DNA of 64,000 nucleotides from Notospermus geniculatus (Eukaryota > Nemertea > Pilidiophora > Heteronemertea > Lineidae): positions 37,755 to 101,754 of the forward strand of contig NMRB01000572.1 of the NCBI GenBank assembly GCA_002633025.1, in the 5' to 3' direction. Shown in pieces: positions 21,207 through 33,878 of the stretch. The position numbers were made by a program, and so were the translations under genes. The notes under the pieces are model-generated. The model was not told the DNA's origin, did not search any database, and saw only the letters and a program-made list of their open reading frames with translations. Each line of letters starts with the position of its first letter. Position 1 is the stretch's first letter.

Positions 21207-21721
21207 CCGGCATGAGGTGAGAAATGGAAATGAGTGACAAGGATACTAAAGTCTTATCACAATTTTCTGTCATATTCACTTGTTTTTATCCTTCTAACTG
21301 CAAGACACAATCACAAGCAGCTCCGTGTCTGATTTAGAGTACAGGCCTTGGGCTGTCGCTTTGTGGTCTTCGTCGGTTACGAGGTTACAAAAGTGTGAAT
21401 GTGACTGTCCATTCTGAAAAGACTTTTAGATGAGAACACGGTTCCTCTGGGCAAAAATTCATAACCAGATAGAAAATTCGCCACAAACCTTCCACGACAA
21501 AGCTTTAGTGTCAATTAATAACAATTTAATCAAATTTCCTAAGATACCATTTGCAGGAAGCGAGAACTTGATGAAATACAATCAGTTAGTCGACAATAGG
21601 TCACAGGGGATAATTCAATTGAAATGATATATTCTCCGCGTCGCCTTAACGTGTTTTGGACAGCCATATTGATGGCTGAAGATTCAACGCCATTTCAGTG
21701 TCGATTCTGAATAATATACAG

Positions 21722-21973
21722 TTTTTGCAAAGCCCCCGAAACGCCAAAGCGAACGCCAATCCCATTGTTCGATGCCACGAAGGGAGCAGCGAACAATAGG
21801 ATAGACGTTCGCGTTAGCGTTTCGGGTGCTTTGCGAAAACTATATATTATAGAGTTTTCGCGAAGCCTTCACCTCGAAACGCTAACGCGAACGCCAATCC
21901 CACTGTTTGATGCCACGAAGAGAGCACCGAACGCGTCTTGGCGCTGGAGGTTCGGAGCCTTTGTGAAAACTCG
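21722..21973. mobile_element. Two adjacent foldback MITEs of one family
   Basis: Element one (21722-21840) has ends gtttttgcaaagcccccgaa and its complement, ending ...gctttgcgaaaac. Element two (21852-21973) has ends gagttttcgcgaagccttc and ...ggagcctttgtgaaaactcg. The insides share gcgaacgccaatcccattgt and gatgccacgaag. They are separated by an AT-rich spacer (tatatattata). The second copy is the more diverged of the two. Confidence 0.78.
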
Positions 21974-22767
21974 TGAAGAGGTCCAACTCGACGTGTTCTT
22001 CTAAACAGCGACATCGAAGTCCACTCAACAGAACTGGAGTAGATCAGCTGGGGGCCTAGCACACCCAGCCTCATTTTGAAAGTTTTCTATCCAAGTTGAA
22101 ACGAGGCTTGGTGTGGTTGAACGACGGATGAGCCGTGTGCTGTGCAACAAACAGGGCCATAACGGTTTTTTGTTAGGACAACATGAACAGGTTGCCTCAG
22201 TACTGGCTGCTTTATTTTTGCAATCTGCCTCTCCGTGTACAAATAGGATGTTTTCTTGTTGAAAGTGACATTAAAAAGTAAATCGATATCGGAAAGGTTT
22301 GGAATGCGACACCTCGCGAACAACGAGAAAAATCCACCGGGATTTCGCGCGGTTACTGCGCATGCGTGGGACGAAATGTGGGGGCGATCGTCTGCTTTTG
22401 ATATCTGAACTTGTTGTTGGTTCTCTCCCCGTGGAAACCATTGCAACGAATGTTCGTGTTAGACACGAGGTTGCGTCTTCTGAATCCTTCTTTGAAGGAT
22501 TAGACGGGTTTGAATTTATTCATATGAAATCACTTTGATATTTTTGTTCTTAACCTGACGTGGAGTTTGTATTGTAGGATTTGTTGGAATTTATCCGTCA
22601 GATTTCATTTGGTATAAACGACACCATTTCAAGGATATCATGGCGAAGTATCTCTAGGGGTGATGCCACACATTTTCATCTTCCGAACTACATGTATGAC
22701 GCATATTATGTAACTCAGAAATAATGTCCAATCCGCCCAAAAAGGGGGCCTGCGTATAGCTAAAGCT

Positions 22768-23317
22768 TATGGACCGTATTCAAAAAGGGTGTTTAAGATT
22801 TAGACGCGTGTAATTTCTTCAAATGCGTGGTGGAAGTGTGTGCATTTAGTGAAGTTACACGCGTCTAAAGCCCAGTTTATACTTCGACGCACGACCATCG
22901 CCGGCGACCGACGCGCGATCTTCCGTTCGACGCCGACCCCGTCGTGCGATTTGGTCGGCGTCCGATCGCGAAGCTGTAATTACATCAGGCATTTCATAAC
23001 AGGTCGCCGTCGCTAAAGTACGCTGGACTCTGAATCAATTCCGCTAAAGCCTAGTTTATACTTCGACGCACGACCATCGGCGTCCGACGCGCGATCAAAA
23101 TCTGGACGCCGACATAATGAAGTAGGCTTATGTCGGCGTCCAGATTTTGATCGTGCGTCGGACGCTGATGGTCTTGCGTCGAAGTATAAACTAGGCTAAA
23201 GTCGGCCTCCAGATTTGGTCGTGCGTCGGACGCCGAAGGGTTTGCGTCGAAGTATAAACTAGGCTTTAGTAAGTCTTAATCGCGCGATGATCACCCGCTT
23301 TTTGAATACGGCCCTAT
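22768..23317. mobile_element. Nested foldback elements: outer MITE with inner MITEs
   Basis: The outer element runs 22771-23314 with ends ggaccgtattcaaaaagggt and its complement ...ctttttgaatacggccc, flanked by TAT on both sides. Inside lie at least two left arms (22869 and 23047) and two right arms (ending about 23197 and 23267) of a second element with ends aagcctagtttatacttcga. Its interior repeats gcacgaccatcg(gc)cg and tctggacgccgac. A separate inverted pair tttagacgcgtgtaa/ttacacgcgtctaaa sits at 22799 and 22853. The structure implies insertion of one foldback element into another, including self-insertion of the inner family. Confidence 0.85.
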
Positions 23318-24868
23318 GAGACACTATTTAAGTTTTAACTGGATTAGTCCCTAGATAAATCGAAAACTGTGGATTCGACTCCCAACAAGAACGGCATCCC
23401 ATATTTTGGAGAATAGTTCCGAATAATGTCCACAACCACCTACGCAAGAGCGTCGGATTCCCCCAACTGTTTCTGAGAGACAGTTCACGGTCACTGACCC
23501 CGAACCAGTAAGCTCCAGCGATAAGTCCAACGCCCCCTTCCTAGAGTTAAATACCTTTCACATACACCAGTAATTTTCGCTGAGAATTTCATGGACAATG
23601 GGGAACCCGCATGACTGCAGATGGCGCAGTCAGTATAAGACCCGAATGACGTACTGACGTCACTTTTTTCGCTGTTGACGTCACGTCGTCAAAGCATGTG
23701 TACATTTTTCTACACAATTTTCCGTGGAAATTTCCCCAAAAGACGTTGTCAGTATTGGCATCCTGTGGCATTTCTGACGAAACAAAGCAGTGATATATGG
23801 AGAACTTTGAACATGAAACAGGAGAGTGTAATTTAATCAAAATTGAACCAAAGAGAGTGGTTTATTTTGGGGCAAGAAGTAAATGGAAATACTGTTAGAA
23901 AATAGGACTTCCGGGTCTTACACTGACAGCGCCACGTCATGGCGTAGTTGTGCGGGTTCCTCATTGACGAACTATCAAAAACTTACTCAACTCATGATAA
24001 ACAGAACTTAAAGGTTCTTTTGGTAAATTCAAACTGGTTGGAAGTATTTCCAGGTCAGTTTACATATTTCAAGGTCATTCACAATGGAGGGAAACCAGTG
24101 AGGCATACGTGTATATTTAAGAAGTTAGACGTCTCTGTGATCGTGACCTCCGTGATTGGAAGGGTCATGGCTTTTTGACCTTGAAGTTTGACCTCCATTA
24201 GACGCGGATGAATGGCTTCGTGCATTTTCCATCCTTAAAAATGCCCATTTCTTTGCGTCCTATGATTACCTGATAACTTTTTTTTCGAATTTTGCTCAAG
24301 CTTGTGAAATCGAGTCTTGAAGTTAACTAAAGAAAAGTCTTACTGACAAAGAAATACCTGACATACTTTAGCCTCACCATCGAGGTGGTCCACCACGAGC
24401 CTCTCGCCTTCATTACCAATCTCATGTACCATAACCAATCACTATAGAAGCAGCATGCTATGAATGAAATAACCCGCCGCTGTGAACCTATTAGCCAAGT
24501 GAGGTTCCTAAGTAGCCAACACTGGGACTCTTACAAGTTGAAGTATTGTTTGAAAATTACAAACGCATTCTTTGGTGAAATGGTTCTCTGATTCATAGCC
24601 TTCAAGTTTGAAGCTGCTATGATGTAGCCACGGGGTCCTGGAGAGCTGTCGGAGAGAGAATGTCAACCACAGAGCACGATAACACACCAAAAACTAACAT
24701 GTTTACACTAAGAAAGCTTCCGAAGGAAGCGAAGGGTTGCAAGTACGTACAAACATGTAGGCTATATCGATACTGATCGCGACAAAAACACCCCAACTTC
24801 ATGGGCTGGTTTCACAAGAAAAAACAATGAAATAACTTCCTAAACGGGCTTTAATGAAACTTATTTAA
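23318..24868. other. No gene seen
   Basis: No coding region is recognised on either strand. The short frame at 23948-24178 has no domain I recognise. A tRNA-B-box-like ggattcgactccc at about 23371-23383 may be a SINE remnant but lacks an A box. Confidence 0.4.
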
Positions 24869-25107
24869 GGGAGTAAGAAATTGGGAAATTTTGGAATTTT
24901 GCGCTAATTTTTCAATTTCTCAAATTGGGAGAAATTTTTTTTCGCATTTTGAGAAAATTTCTTAAAATGACATGACATTTTGTCTGATTTTTCTGGCGAT
25001 GTTTCTCAAAATCGGAAAAAAATTTCTCCCAATTTGAGAAATTGAAAAATTCGCGTAAAATGCCAAAATTTCCCACTTTTTATTTTCCACTTCTATTTCT
25101 TACTCCC
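24869..25107. mobile_element. Foldback MITE, GGGAGTAAGAAAT ends
   Basis: Ends gggagtaagaaattgggaaa and ...tatttcttactccc. Long AT-rich arms include caatttctcaaattgggaga and its complement. About 240 bp with a centre near 24980. No coding capacity. Confidence 0.85.
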
Positions 25108-25171
25108 TCGATTCTTATTTTTGTCAACAAACCTGATTTTCCCGGTTACAGACCTCAAACACTGTCTAGGC

Positions 25172-25343
25172 ATGTCGCTTTTGACATCCTTTCGCTGATA
25201 CGGCGGCCATTTTTTCACGTCATCCACTCGTGTAGACTGGTCCTCTGCCCTAGGAACGTTCCGCAAATCGTATAGCGGAGTGTTTCGGGGGCAGGGGACC
25301 AGTCTAACACGGGAAGGGGTAAGGCGATGTCAAAAACGACACG
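25172..25343. mobile_element. Foldback MITE, CATGTCGCTTTTGACATC ends
   Basis: Outer inverted repeat catgtcgcttttgacatcc.../...gatgtcaaaaacgacacg and an inner inverted repeat cgtgtagactggtcctctgc.../...ggggaccagtctaacacggg around a short centre with cctaggaacgttccg. About 172 bp. Confidence 0.82.
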
Positions 25344-25392
25344 CTTACAGGTGGGGATCCGGGATAATTGGTGTTTTTCTCAGGGTGCTGCT

Positions 25393-25406
25393 CCCCCCCC
25401 CCCCCC
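25393..25406 (+). repeat. Poly(C) run, 14 bases
   Basis: Fourteen consecutive C residues after ctgct. Its length is likely variable and error-prone. Confidence 0.9.
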
Positions 25407-25556
25407 ATCATCCTGGCGTCCGGCTCCATAGCCATCTCATCCACTGTTCAAACACCACCCCTCCATCCCTCACCCAGTTTCCCCATCCGTATCCATCCCT
25501 GTCAGATCACAATAACATCTTCCCGATAGTGACATATGGTCCTTATTACTATTGAC

Positions 25557-28408
25557 CGGTCCGGCGACCCTTAATTAGATTCCCAATCATGTTTTCGTCG
25601 ACGTATAACCAGGGAGTTGTCACTCGCTGTATCTTGTCTCCAGGGGGATCAACTCACCAGATTTTTGTTCAATACGCAAAAGAGATGAATTATATAAGTT
25701 GTCGACAATTCCGTCAAAGGCTGCCGCTGTAACTCTAAACCTTTCGATTACAACAAAGGTGCCATGTTTGATTCTTATTCGGAACCATTGAAAAACAACT
25801 TTTTTATCTGCAGTGGGACGAAAATTCATTACATATGTGACGAACTGCTTTGGATTCCTAGCTTAATGATGTTCCATTCCTCAAGAAATTCTCTCCGTAC
25901 CAAGTGGCCGAAAGTCGGTAAAGACGAACGAACGACTGGCAAGGACTGATTCCGAATTCCCCGTCACAACCAATCCTCCGTCCGGCACCACCACCTGTCT
26001 CGCCGCGTCCCGCCATCCTCCCGCCCTGTGGCTACGATCGACCCAACTGCGCGCAGCCCTGCATTAAATAACACCCAGCGAATCTTCCCCATTACGTGAG
26101 TTATCCAGAGAGATCGTCAATATCTCGCCAACAATATTAATTTATACCACCCCATCAAATCTAAACAGAAACGCTCCCCGAACCCCTAACTAAGTTACCC
26201 TCACAATTACCCCAGCGTCTCCGAAACGAACGCCCGTATTAACAGTCAATTTTCGCGACATGACTATTTAAGATAGAGTTGATGTGATTAGTTTTCAATT
26301 GAGCCTCAGTTGCAAGTGGATCCCACTTTGACAAACAATTGGGCAATGTGGTAACTAGGTTACGGTGATCTTCGGGCGCGGGAGGTAATAATCGCTGACT
26401 GTAAAGTAATGGCGGCCATCTTGGATTTCTGCAACTCAAGGTGGAGGTATAATTGGTAATTTGGCTTAGATAAAAACGAAATCCGGCAAGGAATACGCGG
26501 TTTTGCTATCGTCTGCATTGATTTTGGAATGGGGCGATAAAAAATCCGACAGCACATGCAGTGACAAGTGGAGATTATCACCTCTGGCGACAAACATCTC
26601 AGCATGTCGCAGCGTGTGCTGAAAATGCGCTCCAGAGTTTTTCAACCTGTGTACTGGCATTTCAAGACCCGGTATTTGGGGTTCTCGATCAGGAAATAGC
26701 GCAGTCGATGATGGTATGATGGCCGCAAGACCCAAGCACAACAAACGTCCAGGGTTGAAGCATAAGACGGCAATCAACAAGACAGACTGCTGCCGTTTCG
26801 CTTGAGGCACTACGACCACTCAGCAACCAAACCATTAGGATAATCACATCCATTATTTCATACATTCGTACGATTTCGACCGAAAACTTTTATCATTTTT
26901 AAAACTCGCACCAAAAAATCGCGGCATCCGCTTTTGGTCGGGTCACAATAGTTGAGGTTGATTCAGTTTCCAATCTTCAGAATGAGTTGTGATTTGTGAT
27001 AATTCCGAATGGTCGTTGTGGTTTGGTCCTAATCTCTAATCCCAGAGCGATCTAGCCATTATCTAATGCATTAACCTTTTCTAACCCATCCCAACATTGC
27101 AAGTCATCTTCGCACTTTGTCGTCACTGTATAGTTCCATTTCACACGTGCCTACTCCTGTTTCGCAGTTCCACCCATTAAAATTTTTCAACAAAACGCAT
27201 TTTCCCCCCAAATTCTGATTCACACACCCTGTTTTTATGTATTTCCTCACAACCCTGCAGGTTTGCCCGTTTTTACCCATTCTCACGTCCATTGTTACCG
27301 CGTCCATGATTCGTCCACCCCTGATTCGCCATCACGTTGTTACCTCAGTCGTGATTGGCTACTTCCCATTTCGCCAGCGCAGCTTAGGCCTACTCATTCC
27401 TGATTCGCTAACCTATTCCTGTTCCGTCCATTTTCCCATACCCTGATATGCATATTCCCGCCGCCTGATGCGACCAAGAAACTTTTACAGAAAGTAATGT
27501 GGACAAAAACAAAAAAGAAAGACTTCAAAATAAAATATACCAACTTCAGGGCACGTATCCCTTAAGTTAATGGCCATATAAGAAACCTCAAGAAGAAACC
27601 GCAGCAGTCAGCAACTAAAGGATTCAACTCTCTCAAAAATGTGAACGCGTGGTAACCGTTGAAAAAGACTTGAAGCCACCGTGGATGGTCGTGCGTGGTC
27701 AGGCTGTGGAAAGAAACTGTGAGGGGTTTTATATTAGCAAGCTGGACTAGAAACCGAAAAATAGCTCACTTCGTGAACCATCTTGGCTAAGGACGAAAGG
27801 TTGGTGGCCATATTTTAAGCTACTCTAGTTATCGCGATTGAGGACCTACTTTATTCAGAGACAAGACTGAAAATATCTCGATTCTTTTATCGATTCGAAA
27901 GTGATCGTATCACGCTGTCATCCACTTTGAATGCCACGTGTAAGTCACATGACACTGGTCACAGAACTCGGAGCATCGTCTGTGGACTAGTCTCTTGGTA
28001 CACCGTTCATTTTGAAAGCCTTGCATGCGATGTGACTCAATGCACGCAGCGGTATGAATCACCGATACAACCAGAAATTCAGGGACAACCAAGAGACCAC
28101 TCCCGCGACTAAATCACTAGGACTATGGTGGATGTCACTTTTTCAAATTTTTATAATGAAACGACAAAAATGGCGTGAAAAACAAATCTCGTCTAAGACC
28201 GCGAGACACGTTGCGAGATTTCACGATGACAACTTCGAGCTGTTTTCTTATCCCAGTGATGCGTTAATTACTCAAGATATTAATTAGATATATGAACGAT
28301 GACGAGTCATTGGAAACTTCCTCTGACGGATTGTCACTGATCAAGTCAAAATAGCCCAAAAGACTTTACGAATGACAGAGGAAACTTCCCGCATTTTTAT
28401 TCGTGACA
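25557..28408 (+). repeat. Large tandem duplication A, unit 1 (about 2.85 kb)
   Basis: Starts cggtccggcgacccttaatt and ends attttta ttcgtgaca just before the N at 28409. Unit 2 follows in the same orientation. The copies are nearly identical for long stretches (for example the first 370 bases) but differ by clustered small indels and substitutions elsewhere (around 25922, 26620, 26700-26760, 27390). Short frames within it (25620-25829 minus and 28054-28287 plus) are preserved in both copies, but I recognise no protein family in them. Most of the unit is unidentified. Confidence 0.93.
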
Positions 28409-28409
28409 N

Positions 28410-31275
28410 CGGTCCGGCGACCCTTAATTAGATTCCCAATCATGTTTTCGTCGACGTATAACCAGGGAGTTGTCACTCGCTGTATCTTGTCTCCAGGGGG
28501 ATCAACTCACCAGATTTTTGTTCAATACGCAAAAGAGATGAATTATATAAGTTGTCGACAATTCCGTCAAAGGCTGCCGCTGTAACTCTAAACCTTTCGA
28601 TTACAACAAAGGTGCCATGTTTGATTCTTATTCGGAACCATTGAAAAACAACTTTTTTATCTGCAGTGGGACGAAAATTCATTACATATGTGACGAACTG
28701 CTTTGGATTCCTAGCTTAATGATGTTCCATTCCTCAAGAAATTCTCTCCGTACCAAGTGGCCGAAAGTCGGTAAAGACGACAACGAACGATTTGCAAGGA
28801 CTGATTCCGAATTCCCCGTCACAACCCATTCTCTGTCCGGCACCACCACCTGTCTCGCCGCGTCCCGCCATCCTCCCGCCCTGTGGCTACGATCGACCCA
28901 ACTGCGCGCAGCCCTGCATTAAATAACACCCAGCGAATCTTCCCCATTACGTGAGTTATCCAGAGAGATCGTCAATATCTCGCCAACAATATTAATTTAT
29001 ACCACCCCATCAAATCTAAACAGAAACGCTCCCCGAACCCCTAACTAAGTTACCCTCACAATTACCCCAGCGTCTCCGAAACGAACGCCCGTATTAACAG
29101 TCAATTTTCGCGACATGACTATTTAAGATAGAGTTGATGTGATTAGTTTTCAATTGAGCCTCAGTTGCAAGTGGATCCCACTTTGACAAACAATTGGGCA
29201 ATGTGGTAACTAGGTTACGGTGATCTTCGGGCGCGGGAGGTAATAATCGCTGACTGTAAAGTAATGGCGGCCATCTTGGATTTCTGCAACTCAAGGTGGA
29301 GGTATAATTGGTAATTTGGCTTAGATAAAAACGAAATCCGGCAAGGAATACGCGGTTTTGCTATCGTCTGCATTGATTTTGGAATGGGGCGATAAAAAAT
29401 CCGACAGCACATGCAGTGACAAGTGGAGATTATCACCTCTGGTGACAAAAATCTCAGCATGTCACAGCGTGTGTACTGGAGATGCGCTCCAGACACTTTT
29501 TCAGCCTGTGTACTGGCATTTCAAGACCCGGTATTTGGGGTTTTCCATCACGAAATAGCGCAGTCGATGATGGTATGATGGCCGCAAGTCTAGGCCGCAA
29601 GACCCAAGCACAACAAACGTCCAGGCCAGGGTTGAAGCATAAGACGGCAATCAACAAGACAGACTGCTGCCGTTTCGCTCGAGGCACTACGACCACTCAG
29701 CAACCGAACCATTAGGATAATCACATCCATTATTTCATACATTCGTACGATTTCGACCGAAAACTTATCATTTTTAAAACTCGCACCAAAAAATCGCATC
29801 AAAAAACGCAGATGGCATCCGCTTTTGGTCGAGTCACAATAGTTGAGGTTGATTCAGTTTCCAATCTTCAGAATGAGTGGTGATTTGTGATAATTCCGAA
29901 TGGTCGTTGTGGTTGGCTCCTAATCTCTAATCCCAGAGCGATCTAGCCATTATCTAATGCTTTAACCTTTTCTAACCCATCCCAACATTGTCAGTCATCT
30001 TCGCACTTTTCCGTCACTGTATAGTTCCATTTCAGACGTGACTATTCCCGTTTCGCAGTTCCACCCATTAAAATTTTGCAACAGAACGCATTTTTTCCCA
30101 AATTCTGATTCACACACCCTGTTTTTGTGTATTTCCTCACGGCCCTGCATGCTTGCCCGTTTTCCCATTCCCACGTCCATTGTTACAGCGTCCATGATTC
30201 GTCCACCCCTGATTCGCCATCACGTTGTTACCTCAGTCGTGATTGGCTGCTCCGGTAATCTGGTGTAGCTTCCAAAACGCTGATTCCTTTTTCGGCCACG
30301 TTTCCCATACCCCGATTTGCATATTCCCACCGCCTATCCCACCAAGAAACTTTTACAGAAACTAATGTGGACAAAAACACAAAAAGAAAGATTTCAAAAT
30401 AAAATACACTAACTTCAGGGCACGTATCCCTTAAGTTAATGGCCATATAAGAAACCTCAAGAAGAAACCGCAGCAGTCAGCAACTCTGAAAGATTCAACT
30501 CTACCAAAAATGTGAACACGTGGTAACCACTCAAAAAGATTTGAAGCTACTATGGATGGTCGTGCGTGGTCAGGCTGAGGAAAGAAACGGTGTGATGTTT
30601 TTATAGAGCAAGCTGGAGAACTAGAAACCGAAAAATAGCTCACTTCGTGAACCACATTGGCTAAGGGTGGTGGCCATATTTTAAGCTACTCTAGTTATCG
30701 CGATTGAGGACCTACTTTATTCAGAGACAAGACTGAAAATATCTCGATTCTTTTATCGATTCGAATGTGATCGTATCACGCTGTCATCCACTTTGAATGC
30801 CACGTGTAAGTCACATGACACTGGTCACAGAACTCGGAGCATCGTCTGTGGACTAGTCTCTTGGTACACCGTTCATTTTGAAAGCCTTGCATGCGATGTG
30901 ACTCAATGCACGCAGCGATATGAATCACCGATACAACCGGAAATTCAGGGAGAACCAAGAGACCACTCCCGCGACTAAATCACTAGGACTATGGTGGATG
31001 TCACTTTTTCAAATTTTTATAATGAAACGACAAAAATGGCGTGAAAAACAAATCTCGTCTAAGACCGCGAGACACGTTGCGAGATTTCACGATGACAACT
31101 TCGAGCTGTTTTCTTATCCCAGTGATGCGTTAATTACTCAAGATATTAATTAGATATATGAACGATGACGAGTCATTGGAAACTTCCTCTGACGGATTGT
31201 CACTGATCAAGTCAAAATAGCCCAAAAGACTTTACGAATGACAGAGGAAACTTCCCGCATTTTTATTCGTGACAT
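28410..31275 (+). repeat. Large tandem duplication A, unit 2 (about 2.87 kb)
   Basis: Second copy of 25557-28408 at an offset of about 2853 bases. Homology ends after tttattcgtgaca at 31275, where the unique sequence tttttaaaaaaatggcac begins. Unit 2 has small private insertions (for example tctaggccgcaag near 29590) and lacks others. Confidence 0.93.
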
Positions 31276-32344
31276 TTTTAAAAAAATGGCACTTTCTTGG
31301 TTTGACGATAGGTATTAAGAGAGATGTTGGAAATATTAGTTTCTTAATTAGGTCTTCACGACGCTGACGGCGGTTATAATAACACTAGTCCATATCAAGC
31401 GTTTTTTATGTATGGTGGCTGGAAAAAATGTTGTGTTTACTTTGTGGGTTCGGTCGTCGGTATACTTTGCAACTTTGCAAAGCTTTCAGTTCGAGTCCGA
31501 GGTATTCATAAGTTGTGAGCAAGACTACGTCAAAGCTAGTACCTCTGTCCAGCAACGGAGCAGAGGACATTCTTAAGGTGCCCACAGGTTGACATTGCGT
31601 CCTGAAGCAACTGGCGGCAACTAGATTTCCGGCGATGGAAGCAACTCTTTACATCCACAAATCATCTCCGAGCATCAGGCCCTGCACTTTCCCCGCTTGA
31701 TGTCGCCCTCAATCATGCTCCTTTTGACGAGAAGGTTTGCAATGCCGCCCTTTTTAAAGGGACAAATCAGAAATCCCTAAGAAGGACTCGAACCCGGGAT
31801 TTTTCGCAGAAATTGGTCACAGATAGCCCCGAGCGTGAGGAAGTTGACAGAATTTTAGGCCTAATCGTTGATGAGCTGGCGAGGGCATGTCGGCCTATGA
31901 GCCGTCAAAAGTCGAGAATACAACCAAACTTGAGGGAGTTTGGACGGGAACAAGATACATGTTGTAGTGGAACGATCTCTCAGAAGAAAACCTTCGTCTA
32001 CCTCCTCTTCCCAATGTCTCTGATCTCCATAGATCGGCATAGGGGTTAACTTCATAGCTAGCATCAAAATAATGTCATTTATTGCCGAAAATTGGCAAAG
32101 AATAGGATAAATTGTACGGTGCCCCGGCGAATATTACAATTAATTTTGACAACACAGCTATTTGGATGTAATTCTGTCGCTATTGGTTGCGGAGATGTAA
32201 TAAACCAGAGACTTGGGTAATGAACCAGGCCGAAATCCCTTGGTGGTGTCAGGGTAAGGTGCTGGGAAGCGTGGTGGGACACAGGTTAAAGCGACGGGCT
32301 CCGTGTCGAAAGCCCCAAGAGTTCATCTCTAACCCTAGCGTACA
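31276..32344. other. No gene seen; possible SINE remnant near 31785
   Basis: The text aaggactcgaacccgggatt at about 31783-31802 is the reverse complement of a good tRNA B box with T-stem, but I do not find a matching A box, so only a truncated tRNA-derived element is possible. No coding region is recognised. Confidence 0.35.
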
Positions 32345-32680
32345 CTCGTCCCCAGTGTTTATTTAGCCATAGGTATAGACCCACTAAACACTGGCATGAT
32401 TGGCGCCATAGGTGAAGGATCACCAATACCTCTGCTGTTGAGGGATCCAATCATAAGCCATCGTCACAAGTTTAACCGACGCCGCTGTAACACACTTTCT
32501 GATTGGCTAAGATACGTGTGCAAAATGTACACTCTTATTCATAGTCGTGGCAGATTCCCAGTGGGGGGATTCGCCGAATTAGACACCTGACGCCATCTAT
32601 TGGTGATCTTTGAGGATCACATCAGCTGAAGCAGTTTCAGAGCGCGGGTAATATAGTGGGTAGCGGTTTGAAACCGCGGA
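32345..32680 (+). repeat. Dispersed repeat with TGATTGGC word, copy 2
   Basis: Same family as 16450-16800 (inverted), 49539-49872 and 63717-64000. It begins with the end hairpin cagtgtttatttagcc / cccactaaacactgg, then ggcgccatagg, ccgacgccgctgtaacacac, tttctgattggctaagatac, gtggcagattcccag, and finishes near gtttcagagcgcgggtaa. Confidence 0.85.
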
Positions 32681-33580
32681 AGGAATTTAGCCCTAGCGAT
32701 GAGAACGGGGACAACTTACCACAAGAAATTCAACACCAGTAGATGCACCTCAGCAGTTTTGAAGAAGCCCGAAGATGACATCACCAATAGGCGTCACTAG
32801 TGCGTGTTAGATTTGGCGCCAATAGCCAGCCAATGTGTGGCCGGCTTTCAGGACCACTTTTGGGCCATAGCGACGGTGATCAGCCATGCCATTGGTCTCT
32901 CGATATGCTTTTAAAGCCTAGGTCACATATCCACTCCGGGGCCCGTACTGCAAGTAAAAACAGACATTTTGGCCAATTTCTACGGTGCCCAGTTTGATCC
33001 AGTCTAATTTCCACTTATCCATTGAGGCGATTTCGGCATAACTCATCTTAGATCCGTGTTTCAGTCTCTAAAACCCACAGCAAGCCGCTGGGTGGGGAAA
33101 ATCGTACGGGGCCCGGTGGATTTGTGACCTAGGCTTTACGTGGACAGTGCTAGTGAGACATCTAAACGAGCCGAAGCCCTGCAGCCGAGGTTCAAACGTT
33201 CGGCTCATCAGCTGCAGTATACAGTTATTCAATCACACGAATGCAGTCAGAGAGAGCTGGTTGAACCTTTTAGACGAACAACAACAATGGATGTTAATGA
33301 GGACATGATTGGTACTGATGATAATGGACAATCAGTCTCGAACCGGGCAGGAAAGAAGAGAAGCGACCTCATTAAGCTCTGATTGGCTTAATGTCACAAA
33401 TTTCATTTTTGATGGCACCAGCCGTGGCGCGTGTGCAGTTTCTGCCGAAGATGCATGGACGCTTGGATCCTACGTGTACATCTAATGCCAGGTACTCGCA
33501 CTGGTCAAGAAATCAACACAGTCGGCAGGGGCGGATCCAGGCTTGGAGGGTGTTTGAAGATGGCGGATTCAGACGGCCGT

Positions 33581-33878
33581 TTAAAGGTGCTCTAGTTCGA
33601 ATTTTACGGTTTGTTTATTTACATGGTTGATTATAATAGTTATTTTTCCTCGGACAGGTGGCAGCACCGTGTATACCAAAACATTAATGTTATCTATTTT
33701 TATATCTATCTTGATAAATATTCTTGTAACTGAAATATATTTTTGATTTTACGCTCAAAAACAAACAAAAAGTTGTGAGAGGCGACATTTAATTCGTTTT
33801 TATCTGATTTGTTAGTACCAGAAGTTGACAATAGGTGGCACACCGTAATGTTTACAATTCGAACTAGAGCACCTTTAA
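33581..33878. mobile_element. TTAA-flanked MITE, AGGTGCTCTAGTTCGAATT ends
   Basis: TTAA at 33581-33584 and 33875-33878. The ends aggtgctctagttcgaatt and aattcgaactagagcacct are perfect 19-bp inverted repeats. The interior is AT-rich with two caggtggcagcacc/caataggtggcacacc motifs. Target and ends fit a piggyBac-type non-autonomous element. At about 298 bp there is no transposase. Confidence 0.92.

Noticed and set aside
25620-25829. 70-codon minus-strand frame preserved in both copies of duplication A
   Set aside because: Preservation is expected because the surrounding DNA is equally identical. No protein family is recognised.
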